A DNA stretch of 64,000 nucleotides from the NCBI RefSeq assembly GCF_900112005.1, contig NZ_FOKK01000001.1, forward strand, positions 461,015 through 525,014. The letters run 5' to 3'. Numbering within the stretch: position 1 is the stretch's first letter; each line of letters begins with the position of its first letter. The notes beneath the pieces are model-generated. The model made no database searches. It worked only from the letters and a program-made list of their open reading frames with translations, and had not been told where the DNA came from. The stretch is from Algoriphagus aquimarinus. GTDB taxonomy: Bacteria; Bacteroidota; Bacteroidia; Cytophagales; Cyclobacteriaceae. Below, in pieces: positions 20,152 through 29,455 of this stretch. The position numbers were made by a program, and so were the translations under genes.

Positions 20152-21951
20152 ATGAGTTACTTATCCTATCCTAGGATCAATTTTTACGGTAGATTTTTTA
20201 CAGATCCATCCACCGTCAATAATGACCCTACCCATTATGAAGTGGATAACACCGTCCCTTCTCCCTGGCAAAACCCGAAAGGGTTACATCGATTTCAACT
20301 ACAGGAATGCTCTGTAGTCTCCACTATTGGAGCCAGTGGCGAAGTATCTGATCCACTGGTAAATCTTCCTTTTGTTACTACAGACCAACCATCTTCGGCG
20401 AAAATTGCAGACATAGATGTTTATCAGCAAGGCGTTCCGACTATTTACGGAATGCAGGTAAGTATCCCTATTTCAGAAGGTGTAAGTCTCACAGGTTTGG
20501 TGGATCCAGCTGTTTTGAACCAACTCTGGTGGGTGGCAGTATTGGCGACGCGCAGCTGGCAGGATTCAGATTATATGATGGACAGCTTCGGCGGAGATAT
20601 GAATGCCTGTGGAGTTTACCAATCAGTCATCCGAGTGCCACAAGCTACTTGGCCAGCAGACTCTGTTTCGCCAGTTCTTGCATTGCTGAAAAGCCAGACG
20701 ACTTTAGAAGATGGAAATTACCTGATCTCCATGCGATTTGTAGTCGATGGCTATCGCAATGTACCCGAGGATGTAAATTTCCAAACGGGTAGAATCACCG
20801 GATCCTTGGGGCCAGTGATTGGCTCAGAACCTCGCTATAATCCAGGAGCAAGGCTGCTAGCTGGTAGAACTCAGGATAAAAGTGATCCTTGGAATTGGCC
20901 AATGTTTAACAATTGCCCTTTTGTCATCGATCAAAACCGAAAGCTTCTAATTCTAGATCTGGCGAATGGCATTTGTAGGCAAAATGCTGGCGGTGCTCCG
21001 GTGGATTTGGGGACTTTGACGGCGAATGTTACGTTGGCGGATAATTCTCAGGTGTCACTAGGCAATGTGGATTATTCCGAATTTTGTTACAATCTCTATT
21101 CTCACATTGTTGAGATGCCTTTGTCAGATGCACAGTTGACTCAGGTACTTTCTGGTTCACTGAGCTTAACGATTTCTAGGACAGATATAGGTCCGCAAAT
21201 GATTTTCCAAGAGAATATTTTGCAAACAACTATAGAAGTGGAGGTTCGGCCAATCCGTATGTCTGGTTTCCCAGGTACTACCTCTTCTACGAGTGTATAT
21301 GTAAGCAGGCTTCAGGAACCATTAGTGGGGAAACAGCTCCAAGTGGATGTGGTGAGTGTGCATGGTAATACTCCTGGAGCAACAGTTCCACCTAGTAATC
21401 CAGGAAATACTCCACAAGCAGATGGCGCTATTGAAGCTGCTATTTCACCCACCGACGCGAATGGGTTTGCTACAGTGACCATCAATGTGCTTTCTGATCC
21501 AGGCTCACGGACTCCACAGTTAGATGGGCAATTGTATTTCATCAATATCACAGATCCTGAGCAGTTGGTATCTGAGCCTATTTCCCAAAGCGCCATGATT
21601 TCCTGTCTGGTTTGGTCGGCGTATCCAATAAATGAAAATCCAACTTGGCCAGAAATTCAGGAGATATTCGCTGGTTACGTGAAGTTGTTTCCGGGCATGA
21701 CAGAGAAGATCAATCTGATCGACTATAATTCCTTCCAGACTTTTGCACTAAACCCTCCATTCGGCTTGTATCAGGCTCCTCCAGGTCCACTTGGGATTGA
21801 TGCAGGGGCGATTCCTTTTTTCATGAGTAGAGAAGTCACTGATCCTAGGTATATGCCTGTGACGAGAGATATGTCTCCAGAGCGAACCATGACGGTTTTA
21901 TATTATGTAAAGAATATGCAAGACAATCCTATTACCCCTCCCACCTCATGA
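20152..21951 (+). CDS. Unknown 599-residue protein with YPRINFYGRF start
   Basis: No family is recognised with certainty. The protein has no signal peptide and no membrane segment. It opens with SYPRINFYGRFFTDPSTVNND, is rich in Trp, Asn, Pro and beta-type segments, and has an Ig-like stretch near 435-475 (SPTDANGFATVTINVLSDPG). It ends with a conserved-looking DPRYMPVTRDMSPERTMTVL segment. It lies 68 nt after the cyclase gene and its stop overlaps the start of the next gene by 4 nt (ATGA), so it is translationally coupled to the lipoprotein that follows. It could be an accessory or structural protein of an unknown complex; no function is assigned. Confidence 0.75.
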   Translation: MSYLSYPRINFYGRFFTDPSTVNNDPTHYEVDNTVPSPWQNPKGLHRFQLQECSVVSTIGASGEVSDPLVNLPFVTTDQPSSAKIADIDVYQQGVPTIYGMQVSIPISEGVSLTGLVDPAVLNQLWWVAVLATRSWQDSDYMMDSFGGDMNACGVYQSVIRVPQATWPADSVSPVLALLKSQTTLEDGNYLISMRFVVDGYRNVPEDVNFQTGRITGSLGPVIGSEPRYNPGARLLAGRTQDKSDPWNWPMFNNCPFVIDQNRKLLILDLANGICRQNAGGAPVDLGTLTANVTLADNSQVSLGNVDYSEFCYNLYSHIVEMPLSDAQLTQVLSGSLSLTISRTDIGPQMIFQENILQTTIEVEVRPIRMSGFPGTTSSTSVYVSRLQEPLVGKQLQVDVVSVHGNTPGATVPPSNPGNTPQADGAIEAAISPTDANGFATVTINVLSDPGSRTPQLDGQLYFINITDPEQLVSEPISQSAMISCLVWSAYPINENPTWPEIQEIFAGYVKLFPGMTEKINLIDYNSFQTFALNPPFGLYQAPPGPLGIDAGAIPFFMSREVTDPRYMPVTRDMSPERTMTVLYYVKNMQDNPITPPTS

Positions 21952-23510
21952 AAAGATCAAATCTAGTAATACTTATAGCTGTAGGGATTAGTACACTTGC
22001 TTTTTCCAGCTGTGCTACCTCTGAGAAAACTGAGGAGAAAGCCAATTCAGATGTCTTAGTATCTAATGCAGCCTTGGACTCTAATGAAGTAGCGAATGCG
22101 TTACCTTTTACCATTGAATTTGTGGAGCAAAACTATGGAGCAAAAGCTGCTTTACCGAGTTTGCAATCTTATGCGAGTGCAATGAATCAGGCCGGGGAAC
22201 TATTCATTGCCGGAGGAAGAAGACAGGGACTACATACCTTTAATCCTGCGCCAGCTAATAATTTTGTAAAAGATAGCGCCAATAACTTCTTGTTTATCAT
22301 AGATCCTGTTGCGGGTGATCAGTGGTCTTTTGATGTGAATCAGTTGGGAGACGAGCTTTCAGCTCCACTTCAATCTACCAATCTTCAGTCTTATCATGAT
22401 GAGGCTTCGGACTATATGTATATCGTGGGTGGTTATGGTTGGAAAGCCGATGGCTCAAACATGGTGACATTTGGGACAGTGATTCGATTTAAGCTGGAAG
22501 ATGTATCTGCGGCAATCAAATCGGGCGCTTCTGCCAGTAGTATTAAGTCTATGATGCAGATCGGAAAAGATGATAGACTGGCTATCACAGGTGGAGAATT
22601 GTTTATGATGAATGGCAGCTTCTACTTGGTTTTTGGACAAAAATTTGACGGTCAATACCGAGCCTTTGGCGGGACAGATTTCACGCAGGAATATTCTAAT
22701 CAATTCAGAGTTTTTAGGCTTGACCCTCAAACGCTCAAAGTTACCGCATACGGAGCTACTCCAAATTCTGGTGCAGATCAACCTTTTCACCGTAGGGATG
22801 GAAATATCCTAGAAAGTATAGATCCAGCTACTGGTATGGAGAATATCACAGCTTTGGGAGGAGTATTTCGACCAGGAATTATTGGCGGCTATGATTATCC
22901 GATTTACATTTCTAGTCCATCCGGCGTGGCAATGGATTCCACTATTCATCAGAGATTCAGCCAGTATGAGTGTCCTGTGATTACTGTTTATAATGAAACT
23001 GCTCAGGATACTTCCGTATATCACACCATGTTTGGGGGAATAAGCATGTACTATTATTCCCAGACCCCAGAACAGCGAGCTGCCTTTGACACGGTAACTG
23101 CTCAAGGAAGAAATGACGGTTTACCATTTATCGCAGATATCAGCACCTTCCAGAAATCCAGTTCTGGCACCTATCAGGAATTTATTCAGTCAAACCCAAT
23201 TCCTGGAAATAGACTGCTGGGGTCAAGCATTAGTTTTATAGGAAACAGAAGTCTTGAAGCCGCCCTAATGGCTTTTGACAATGGAGTGATAAGACTGAGT
23301 AACGTGCCTACCGGAGAGAGGATTTTGGCTGGCTATATCTATGGCGGTATCGAGGCTCAATATCCATTTCCAAGCATTCCAAATCAAGGAACCTGGGTTT
23401 CCAACACAGTTTTTGCTGTCTACGTGACCAACTCACCGGCTGGAGCGATTCCTGCTAGTTTTGGTAAAAAAGCAAGAAATGGCGCTCCGCTGACTAGATT
23501 ACCTCACTAA
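21948..23510 (+). CDS. Lipoprotein with kelch-like beta-propeller features
   Basis: The 520-residue protein has a type II signal peptide with lipobox FSSC near residue 21, so it is an outer or inner membrane lipoprotein. Repeated segments such as LFIAGGRRQG, YMYIVGGYGW, SFYLVFGQKF and ITALGGVFRP resemble kelch or beta-propeller blades. The match is weak and the fold is an inference. It overlaps the upstream 599-residue gene by 4 nt and ends in a strong terminator, so the two form a compact operon. No catalytic motif is seen. Confidence 0.75.
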   Translation: MKRSNLVILIAVGISTLAFSSCATSEKTEEKANSDVLVSNAALDSNEVANALPFTIEFVEQNYGAKAALPSLQSYASAMNQAGELFIAGGRRQGLHTFNPAPANNFVKDSANNFLFIIDPVAGDQWSFDVNQLGDELSAPLQSTNLQSYHDEASDYMYIVGGYGWKADGSNMVTFGTVIRFKLEDVSAAIKSGASASSIKSMMQIGKDDRLAITGGELFMMNGSFYLVFGQKFDGQYRAFGGTDFTQEYSNQFRVFRLDPQTLKVTAYGATPNSGADQPFHRRDGNILESIDPATGMENITALGGVFRPGIIGGYDYPIYISSPSGVAMDSTIHQRFSQYECPVITVYNETAQDTSVYHTMFGGISMYYYSQTPEQRAAFDTVTAQGRNDGLPFIADISTFQKSSSGTYQEFIQSNPIPGNRLLGSSISFIGNRSLEAALMAFDNGVIRLSNVPTGERILAGYIYGGIEAQYPFPSIPNQGTWVSNTVFAVYVTNSPAGAIPASFGKKARNGAPLTRLPH

Positions 23511-23513
23511 ATT

Positions 23514-23546
23514 GAAGCCTGCTTAGTTCTGAACTGAGCAGGCTTC
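23514..23546 (+). terminator. Terminator of the 20.1-23.5 kb operon
   Basis: A 14-bp stem (GAAGCCTGCTTAGT / ACTGAGCAGGCTTC, one G-T wobble) with a 5-nt loop is followed by TTTGTGTTT. It starts 3 nt after the stop codon and separates this unit from pnuC. Confidence 0.85.
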
Positions 23547-23595
23547 TTTGTGTTTAAACCCTTCTTAATAGCACAAAAATTCGTTATTTCGAGCC

Positions 23596-24207
23596 ATGGA
23601 ATTACAATACCTGCTAGACGGGTTAGCTGAAGGCTTACAGAATATGACTTGGCTGGAAGCTTTTGCAGTATTTTTTGGAATTGCCTCGGTGTTTTATTCT
23701 ATGAAGGAGCACATCTGGGTGTACCCGACAGGGATTATTTCCACACTGATCTATGTTTGGATTTGCCTGCAGTACAAGCTGTACGCCGATATGGGAATCA
23801 ATGCATATTATTTCGCCATGTCTATATTTGGCTGGTATGTGTGGACTCATCCCAAAGAAGGAAAAGCTGAATTACCCGTCACCTGGCTTAAAGCTAGTGG
23901 TTGGGCAGTTTCAATAGGCATTTTTGCGGTTTCATACTTTATTCTATCGTATGTATTGGTCAATTTCACGGATAGCGATGTGCCTTATTGGGATTCTTTT
24001 ACGACAGCTTCGGCATTTGTAGGGATGTGGTTGATGGCAAAAAAGAAAGTGGAAAACTGGATATTTTGGATTATAACTGATTTGGTTGCTGTACCGCTAT
24101 ATTTCTACAAGGGCTTAGTTTTGACATCATTTCAATACCTTTTCTTTACTATTTTGGCCATTATGGGATTATTTGCTTGGATTAAATCTTCACGAAAAAA
24201 TGCCTAG
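23596..24207 (+). CDS. pnuC: Nicotinamide riboside transporter PnuC
   Basis: The 203-residue membrane protein has about seven hydrophobic segments and Trp/Tyr-rich PnuC features: FGIASVFYSMKEHIWVYPTGI, then YADMGINAYYFAMSIFGWYVW, then a C-terminal TDLVAVPLYFYKG. It imports nicotinamide riboside (or a related vitamin) by facilitated diffusion, coupled to phosphorylation inside the cell. The next gene, which overlaps it by 8 nt, encodes the matching kinase, and this supports nicotinamide riboside rather than thiamine as substrate. No riboswitch fits in the 85-nt upstream gap, which also holds a terminator. Confidence 0.9.
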   Translation: MELQYLLDGLAEGLQNMTWLEAFAVFFGIASVFYSMKEHIWVYPTGIISTLIYVWICLQYKLYADMGINAYYFAMSIFGWYVWTHPKEGKAELPVTWLKASGWAVSIGIFAVSYFILSYVLVNFTDSDVPYWDSFTTASAFVGMWLMAKKKVENWIFWIITDLVAVPLYFYKGLVLTSFQYLFFTILAIMGLFAWIKSSRKNA

Positions 24208-24712
24208 TCTTAAACGAATTTTAATCTTGGGGCCTGAATCCACAGGGAAAAGCACTTTAGCAGAAGATCTGGCTTCCTATTTTGGAGAACCTTGGGTGCC
24301 AGAATATGCTCGAGCATACTTAGAGGATTTGGGTAGAGAATACCGCTATGAGGACATGCTGAAAATTGGCGAAGGTCAAGTCGCTCTTGAGGATAAAATG
24401 GCTAAAACTGCTAAAAAGTATCTTTTTTGTGACACTGATTTGAGAGTTATCCACATTTGGTCGGAGCATAGATTTGGGAAGACTGATCCTTGGGTGTTGG
24501 GTCAAATTAAGAAAAGGAAATACGATTTGATCTTACTTACAGACACGGATTTGCCGTGGACTCCCGATCCTCAGCGAGAATATCCTGAGTTGGAAATGCG
24601 TAATTATTTTCTTGATCTATACAGCAATCTAGCTAAGCAAAGCGGTTTTCCTTATTACCTCATTTCTGGAAATAGGGATGAACGGCTCAAAAAAGCAGTT
24701 AAAAAGATTTAG
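24200..24712 (+). CDS. NadR-like nicotinamide riboside kinase
   Basis: The protein is about 170 residues from the ATG at 24200, which overlaps the pnuC stop by 8 nt. An in-frame upstream start at 24173 lies inside pnuC and is less likely. Walker A GPESTGKSTLAEDL and the following VPEYARAYLEDLGR match the ribosylnicotinamide kinase domain of NadR. The FCDTDLRVIHIWSE and LLTDTDLPWTPDPQREYP segments also fit. There is no DNA-binding domain and no adenylyltransferase domain. It phosphorylates imported nicotinamide riboside to NMN and so drives the PnuC uptake. Confidence 0.9.
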   Translation: MPSLKRILILGPESTGKSTLAEDLASYFGEPWVPEYARAYLEDLGREYRYEDMLKIGEGQVALEDKMAKTAKKYLFCDTDLRVIHIWSEHRFGKTDPWVLGQIKKRKYDLILLTDTDLPWTPDPQREYPELEMRNYFLDLYSNLAKQSGFPYYLISGNRDERLKKAVKKI

Positions 24713-24737
24713 TTTTAAGCCTTAACCCTAGTAAGAC

Positions 24738-26264
24738 ATGACTCGAAATATTTTATCCCTTTTTCTTTTGGTGCTCATTTTTTCCTGCGAAACAGCAGTA
24801 GAACAGAAGCCTTCAAAGCCAAATGTTATCCTAATCCTAGCTGATGATTTGGGGTTTGGAGAAGTGGGTTATCAAGGTCAAAAGAAGATCAAAACTCCGA
24901 ATATTGATGCCTTGTCTAAAACTGGGATGGTGTTTACTAATCATTATTCTGGAGCTCCAGTTTGTGCACCTGCTCGATCTGTATTGCTTACAGGCATGCA
25001 TATGGGACATTCTTACATTCGTGGCAATGATGCCATGAAAGAGCGTGGAGATGTATGGGATTATGCCAAAGCTTCCGCCGATCCCAACTTAGAAGGTCAG
25101 CGGAATTTGCCTGTAGATACAGAAACAATGAGCAAAATGCTCCAAAGGGCTGGCTATAAAACAGGTATCGTCGGAAAGTGGGGGCTAGGCGCTCCACTGA
25201 CCGAAGGAATTCCAAATAACCTAGGTTTCGACTATTTCTACGGGTACAATTGCCAGCGTCAGGCACATAATCTTTATCCAACACACTTGTGGGAAAATAA
25301 GGAGAAGGTGATGCTGAACAATGAGCTTGTCATCCCTACTACGAAATTGGATGCTGGTTCCGATCCGAATGACCCAGCTAGTTATGCCAAATATGAGCAG
25401 AATGATTATGCTCCAGATTTGATGCATGAGAAGGCGTTGAGTTTTATACAAGAGAATAAGGATGAGCCATTTTTCCTTTACTATGCATCTCCTCTTCCAC
25501 ATGTTCCATTGCAGATTCCAGGTTCGGATAGAGAAGGATACATTGCTGAACTAGGTACAGAAGATCCATATGATGGGAAGAAGGGTTACTTTCCAAATCA
25601 ATATCCAAATGCTACTTATGCTGCGATGATCACGAAGTTGGATCAGCAGATTGGAGAGATCCGAGCGAAGTTGATAGAGTTGGGGTTGGAGGAAAATACT
25701 ATGATCATCGTCACCAGCGACAATGGCCCAACTTATACCGGAGGAGTGGATTTTGATTACTTCGAGAGTTCTGCGCCTTTTACCAATGGTTATGGAAGAA
25801 CAAAAGGATTCGTCTATGAGGGTGGGATTAGAGTTCCCATGCTCGTGAGCTGGCCGGGCACAATCAAACAAAGCACTTCAGATCACATTTCAGTTTTTTA
25901 CGACATTTTCCCTACACTAGCTGAATTAGTAGGCATGCCTATTTCTGAAGAACTGGATGGTAAAAGCTTCCTTCCAGAGCTATTAGGCAAGGAGCAGGAA
26001 AAGCATGAATATCTCTATTGGGAATTTCCAGAAACGGGAGGCCAGCAGGCAGTGAGAATGGGAAATTGGAAAGCCGTGAGACAAAATATAGTGAAAGAAA
26101 ACAACCTCGATATAGAGTTGTATGATCTTTCAAAAGATATTTTAGAGCAGAATAATATAGCTGCTCAGCATCCGGATTTGATCAAGAAGTTTGAGGAGAT
26201 TATGGCAAAGGAGCATGAAGTTCCCGTAGTTAGCACCTTCAGAATGGCTGCCTTGGGCGATTAA
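24738..26264 (+). CDS. Arylsulfatase-type sulfatase, lipoprotein
   Basis: The 508-residue protein is a family S1 sulfatase with a lipobox (IFSC) at the N-terminus. The calcium-binding start LILADDLGFGE and the maturation motif CAPAR (Cys76, the residue converted to formylglycine) are present, as are GKWGLG and TSDNGPTYTGG. It removes sulfate esters, probably from a sulfated glycan or small aromatic at the cell surface. The maturase is not in the window. It lies 25 nt after the nadR-like gene, but its function suggests separate control. A second sulfatase is at 51418-52707. Confidence 0.9.
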   Translation: MTRNILSLFLLVLIFSCETAVEQKPSKPNVILILADDLGFGEVGYQGQKKIKTPNIDALSKTGMVFTNHYSGAPVCAPARSVLLTGMHMGHSYIRGNDAMKERGDVWDYAKASADPNLEGQRNLPVDTETMSKMLQRAGYKTGIVGKWGLGAPLTEGIPNNLGFDYFYGYNCQRQAHNLYPTHLWENKEKVMLNNELVIPTTKLDAGSDPNDPASYAKYEQNDYAPDLMHEKALSFIQENKDEPFFLYYASPLPHVPLQIPGSDREGYIAELGTEDPYDGKKGYFPNQYPNATYAAMITKLDQQIGEIRAKLIELGLEENTMIIVTSDNGPTYTGGVDFDYFESSAPFTNGYGRTKGFVYEGGIRVPMLVSWPGTIKQSTSDHISVFYDIFPTLAELVGMPISEELDGKSFLPELLGKEQEKHEYLYWEFPETGGQQAVRMGNWKAVRQNIVKENNLDIELYDLSKDILEQNNIAAQHPDLIKKFEEIMAKEHEVPVVSTFRMAALGD

Positions 26265-26288
26265 TTGCATTGCATGCAATCTGATTGA

Positions 26289-27374
26289 TTACCATTTTCC
26301 CAATGAAAGCGTAGCCGCTTCTACTAATCTCATCATGTCAGGATGAGCGTTGTTATTTAGGATAATGATGGTTTTGCTTTCTTCCAAAAATCGAACAATA
26401 ATCGTGGAGTAGCCTGGATTTCCTCCGGTATGCATGACCATTTTCCCGAAGGGGCTTTGGGGTTTGATCTCCCAGCCAAAACCGTAATAGCTGCGGGTAC
26501 CATCATTTAACTTAAAGGCAATATATGCCTCCTCCATAGTTTCTTTGGTGACGAGCTTCTCTGTATAAAGCGCTTGATCCCATTTCAACAAGTCCTGGGC
26601 ACTACTACTTACCCTTCCTGGCCCTTTTCTGTTGCCAAGCCATACGGTGTAATCTGAGGAATGAAATGTATTTGCATTGACATAATTGCCATTTTCATCC
26701 TTTTGGTGACCTGCAGCAAAAGTCTGAACCTTTGCTTTTTCCTCCAGAGATCTGATGGCAGTATTTTTCATTTTTAGCGGATCAAAAATCCAAGCTTTAG
26801 AAAGTGCTATAAAGTCTTCACCGGTTACTTTCTCTACCAAAGATGCCAGCATGACATAGCCTGTATTGCTGTACTCATATTTGTCACCTGGATCAAATGA
26901 TTTCACAGGAGCATATTTCCGTAAGTATTCGAGAATGTCTTGGTTGCCTGCTACCTTACTTTTGTCCCAATGAGTATCCATGACAGCTTGATAATCCGGC
27001 AAACCGCTGGTATGGGTGAGCAGGTGGCGGATAGTAATATTGGGATAAGGGATTTCTATGTAGTTGGAAAGCTGATCATCAAAATCCAGCAGACCTTTCT
27101 CCTTACATATCATGATCATCATGGCTGTGAATTGCTTGGAAAGCGAGGCTAATTCGAAGATGTCATCTTCATGAAGCAAAATCCGATTCTCGTATGTACG
27201 CATTCCCATGGCTTCCTCGAAATGAATTTTCCCATTTTCTGCAACGAGAATTACACCTGAAAACCCTTCAGTTTTAGCTCTCTCAACGGCTTCTTTTAGG
27301 ATTTTTTGTTGGGCAACTACATTAGCCTGGAAGGAAACAAGTGCCAAAAGTAAGAATGCGAGGAATCTGTTCAT
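26289..27374 (-). CDS. Serine hydrolase of the beta-lactamase/penicillin-binding fold
   Basis: The 361-residue protein has a signal peptide ending near ANVVAQ. It carries the class C beta-lactamase-type triad: SxxK in ELASLSKQF, YxN in YEYSNTGY and the KTG counterpart HTGG near residue 325. Members of this family are often D-aminopeptidases, esterases or uncharacterised periplasmic hydrolases rather than resistance enzymes, so no resistance is inferred. The gene converges on the sulfatase gene with only about 24 nt between stops. Confidence 0.85.
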   Translation of the reverse strand: MNRFLAFLLLALVSFQANVVAQQKILKEAVERAKTEGFSGVILVAENGKIHFEEAMGMRTYENRILLHEDDIFELASLSKQFTAMMIMICKEKGLLDFDDQLSNYIEIPYPNITIRHLLTHTSGLPDYQAVMDTHWDKSKVAGNQDILEYLRKYAPVKSFDPGDKYEYSNTGYVMLASLVEKVTGEDFIALSKAWIFDPLKMKNTAIRSLEEKAKVQTFAAGHQKDENGNYVNANTFHSSDYTVWLGNRKGPGRVSSSAQDLLKWDQALYTEKLVTKETMEEAYIAFKLNDGTRSYYGFGWEIKPQSPFGKMVMHTGGNPGYSTIIVRFLEESKTIIILNNNAHPDMMRLVEAATLSLGKW

Positions 27375-27547
27375 GACAAGGTGGTTAGTCAGGAATTTAC
27401 AAAACCTTTTGCTATTGCACTAATCAGGTGCAAAGGCGCTTTATGATTAAAAAGTTGATAGGTATTTGTTATTAGATGTACTTGTTCATGTATACCTGTT
27501 TCGTATGCTATCCAGATTCATATCCAAGTCGATTGTCCCCTTCTTTG

Positions 27548-27691
27548 TTAAGAGTCTTTTCGCTTGATTAGTTTAATTTGCTCTTCTAACACTTCCTTAA
27601 CAGCTTGGCTTTTTAGTAGCGCTCCTGTGAGTTCCATTATTTCATCTAATTACTCAGTTGGAATATTTAAAGTCGTCCTTATGGTTTTTGA
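27548..27691 (-). pseudogene. Decayed VapB-like antitoxin
   Basis: The reverse strand reads SKTIRTTLNIPTE, then an in-frame TAA (27650-27652), then LDEIMELTGALLKSQAVKEV and EEQIKLIKRK to a stop at 27548. This matches the short ribbon-helix-helix VapB/DUF2191 antitoxins of Bacteroidota. There is no start codon in frame, the frame is interrupted and no PIN-domain toxin follows. The locus is therefore a relic. Confidence 0.65.
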
Positions 27692-27763
27692 TGCTAGATG
27701 GCATGATTCGAACTATAGGTAACGTATTGATATAAGAGTGTTTCGGTTAAAAAAATCTAAAAA

Positions 27764-27794
27764 GAAAGCCACGGAAAAATCTCCCGTGGCTTTC
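27764..27794 (-). terminator. Terminator of the M28 peptidase gene
   Basis: A perfect 11-bp stem (GAAAGCCACGG / CCGTGGCTTTC) with a 9-nt loop lies 22 nt past the stop at 27817. On the reverse strand it runs into TTTTTAG. Confidence 0.85.
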
Positions 27795-27816
27795 AGTATT
27801 TACTAAAGGGTTTGGA

Positions 27817-29358
27817 TTATTCCACGCCGCCTTTTCTAGTAGGAGAGCGTACAGCTGGCCATTCTGTTGGCTCACCGTTTCTCCCGATTGGAACTCTTAC
27901 TTCTTTAGAAACCATTCCTTCTTCTTCACTTGCCATGTATACCATGATAGCTGCCATGATTACGTTGTTTTGAACATCGTCAAAAACAATTTTGTCATAA
28001 GTATCTAAGTTGGTGTGCCAAGTATAGTTGTAGTAAGACCAGCTCAAAGAGCTCAAAGAGAACGCTGGAACGCCAGCTGCCACGAAGGAAGCATAATCAG
28101 ATCCACCGCCACCTGGATTGCCAGGGAATGTAGTTTCAATATCTCTAGTGATGTTTCTTGGAACTTTGGACATCCAACGACCTAGGTACTCATAGCTATC
28201 TACAAATCCTTGACCTGATACGTTAGCCACTCGGCCGGTACCGTTATCCTGGTTAAATAGAGCTTGGATCTTAGGCATCATTTCAGGATGATCTTCTACG
28301 AAACCTCTAGAGCCATTCAAACCTTGCTCTTCAGAACCCCAGTGACCTACTATGATTGTTCTCTTAGGATTAGGATATACTTCTTTCAATACACGCATTA
28401 CTTCCATCATCATGATGGTACCTGTACCGTTATCAGTTGCTCCTGTACCGCCATCCCATGAGTCAAAGTGAGCGGAAAGCATCACATACTCGTCAGGCTT
28501 TTCAGTTCCTTTGATTTCAGCAATCGTGTTGAAAGTAGGCACCATTCCATTTTCTTTGGATTGTGCGTTCAAATTAATCATTGGCTTCTCGCCACCTTCA
28601 GCTAATCTGAAAAGTAGGCCGTAGTCCTCAAGAGAAAGATCTACAGTAGGTACTTTTTTAGTAGAAGCAGAGAAAATTTTGTTCGCTCCGAATCCTTGAG
28701 ACCAGTAAGAAGTGATAAGTCCTAGTGCTCCAGCATCTTCCAATGCAGTTGGCAAGTCTCTACGTCCTTTTCCTGTTTTTTGAAGTCTTTCGTTCCATTC
28801 TCTAGCAGAAGCAGTACGATCTTCTTTCATTTTTGCGAATGATTCCTCAGTCGCAAATTCTTCCCAATTGTAATCTGGACGACCAGTCAACTGAGGAGCA
28901 GAAATCATTACGTATTTGCCTTTTACAGATGGAAGCCATGCCTTGAAAGCTGCTTCATCAGCTAAATCTGGTATAACAACTACTTCGCCTTGAGCTCCGC
29001 CTTTTGGTGAAGAGGGACTCCATGCTAGTTGCATTCCAGCTAGAGATCTAGTCCAAGGAGCCACCATATCGATGTGCGTGATTCCTCTTTCCCAGCCTCT
29101 CCACTCGCCCCATTGCTCGTTGCGTGCTTCGATACCCCAACCTTTGTATTTGGCTACTGCCCAATCGTGTGCTTTCTGCATTTGAGGAGAACCAACCAGT
29201 CTTGGTCCGATTCCATCCATCAATTCATGTCCGATTTGCTTAAGTTGGGAGTTTTCAGTTTCCTCTTTGATGATTTTATCAATCACCTCGTCTTGAGCTT
29301 GGACATTACTGCCTAGGAGCAGCATCAAGCCCATGCCTAATAAGTATCTCTTTTTCAT
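27817..29358 (-). CDS. M28 family zinc aminopeptidase, secreted
   Basis: The 513-residue protein has a signal peptide ending near NVQAQ. A PA-like inserted domain (about 130-270) precedes the M28 core, as in secreted aminopeptidases. The metal ligands are visible: His in SAHFDSWDGGTGATDNG, Asp in the same segment, Glu-Glu in GHWGSEEQGLNGS, Asp in LFNQDNGTG, and a final His in YTWHTNLDTYDK. It probably releases N-terminal amino acids from peptides in the periplasm or medium. It is monocistronic. Confidence 0.9.
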   Translation of the reverse strand: MKKRYLLGMGLMLLLGSNVQAQDEVIDKIIKEETENSQLKQIGHELMDGIGPRLVGSPQMQKAHDWAVAKYKGWGIEARNEQWGEWRGWERGITHIDMVAPWTRSLAGMQLAWSPSSPKGGAQGEVVVIPDLADEAAFKAWLPSVKGKYVMISAPQLTGRPDYNWEEFATEESFAKMKEDRTASAREWNERLQKTGKGRRDLPTALEDAGALGLITSYWSQGFGANKIFSASTKKVPTVDLSLEDYGLLFRLAEGGEKPMINLNAQSKENGMVPTFNTIAEIKGTEKPDEYVMLSAHFDSWDGGTGATDNGTGTIMMMEVMRVLKEVYPNPKRTIIVGHWGSEEQGLNGSRGFVEDHPEMMPKIQALFNQDNGTGRVANVSGQGFVDSYEYLGRWMSKVPRNITRDIETTFPGNPGGGGSDYASFVAAGVPAFSLSSLSWSYYNYTWHTNLDTYDKIVFDDVQNNVIMAAIMVYMASEEEGMVSKEVRVPIGRNGEPTEWPAVRSPTRKGGVE

Positions 29359-29455
29359 ATGTTAATATTTGGTTTTTTTTTATTCCTAAAATTATGATTT
29401 GCTGGTATCATTTCCGCGCCGTTGGTGGATTTGTACGGGTGTTGATGGAGTTGTC

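Larger units (their letters stand above)
27375..27816. other. 442-nt gap with an antitoxin relic and a terminator
   Basis: The gap between the serine hydrolase and the M28 peptidase genes contains no intact gene. It holds a decayed VapB-type antitoxin reading frame (27548-27691) and the terminator of the M28 gene (27764-27794). No toxin partner could be recognised in the remaining sequence. Confidence 0.7.

Noticed and set aside
23511..23595. Riboswitch upstream of pnuC
   Set aside because: The 85-nt gap is mostly taken by a terminator hairpin, so there is no room for a TPP or NAD riboswitch.
26289..27374. Beta-lactamase resistance gene
   Set aside because: The fold and triad fit, but the family is mostly non-resistance hydrolases and nothing nearby points to antibiotic resistance.
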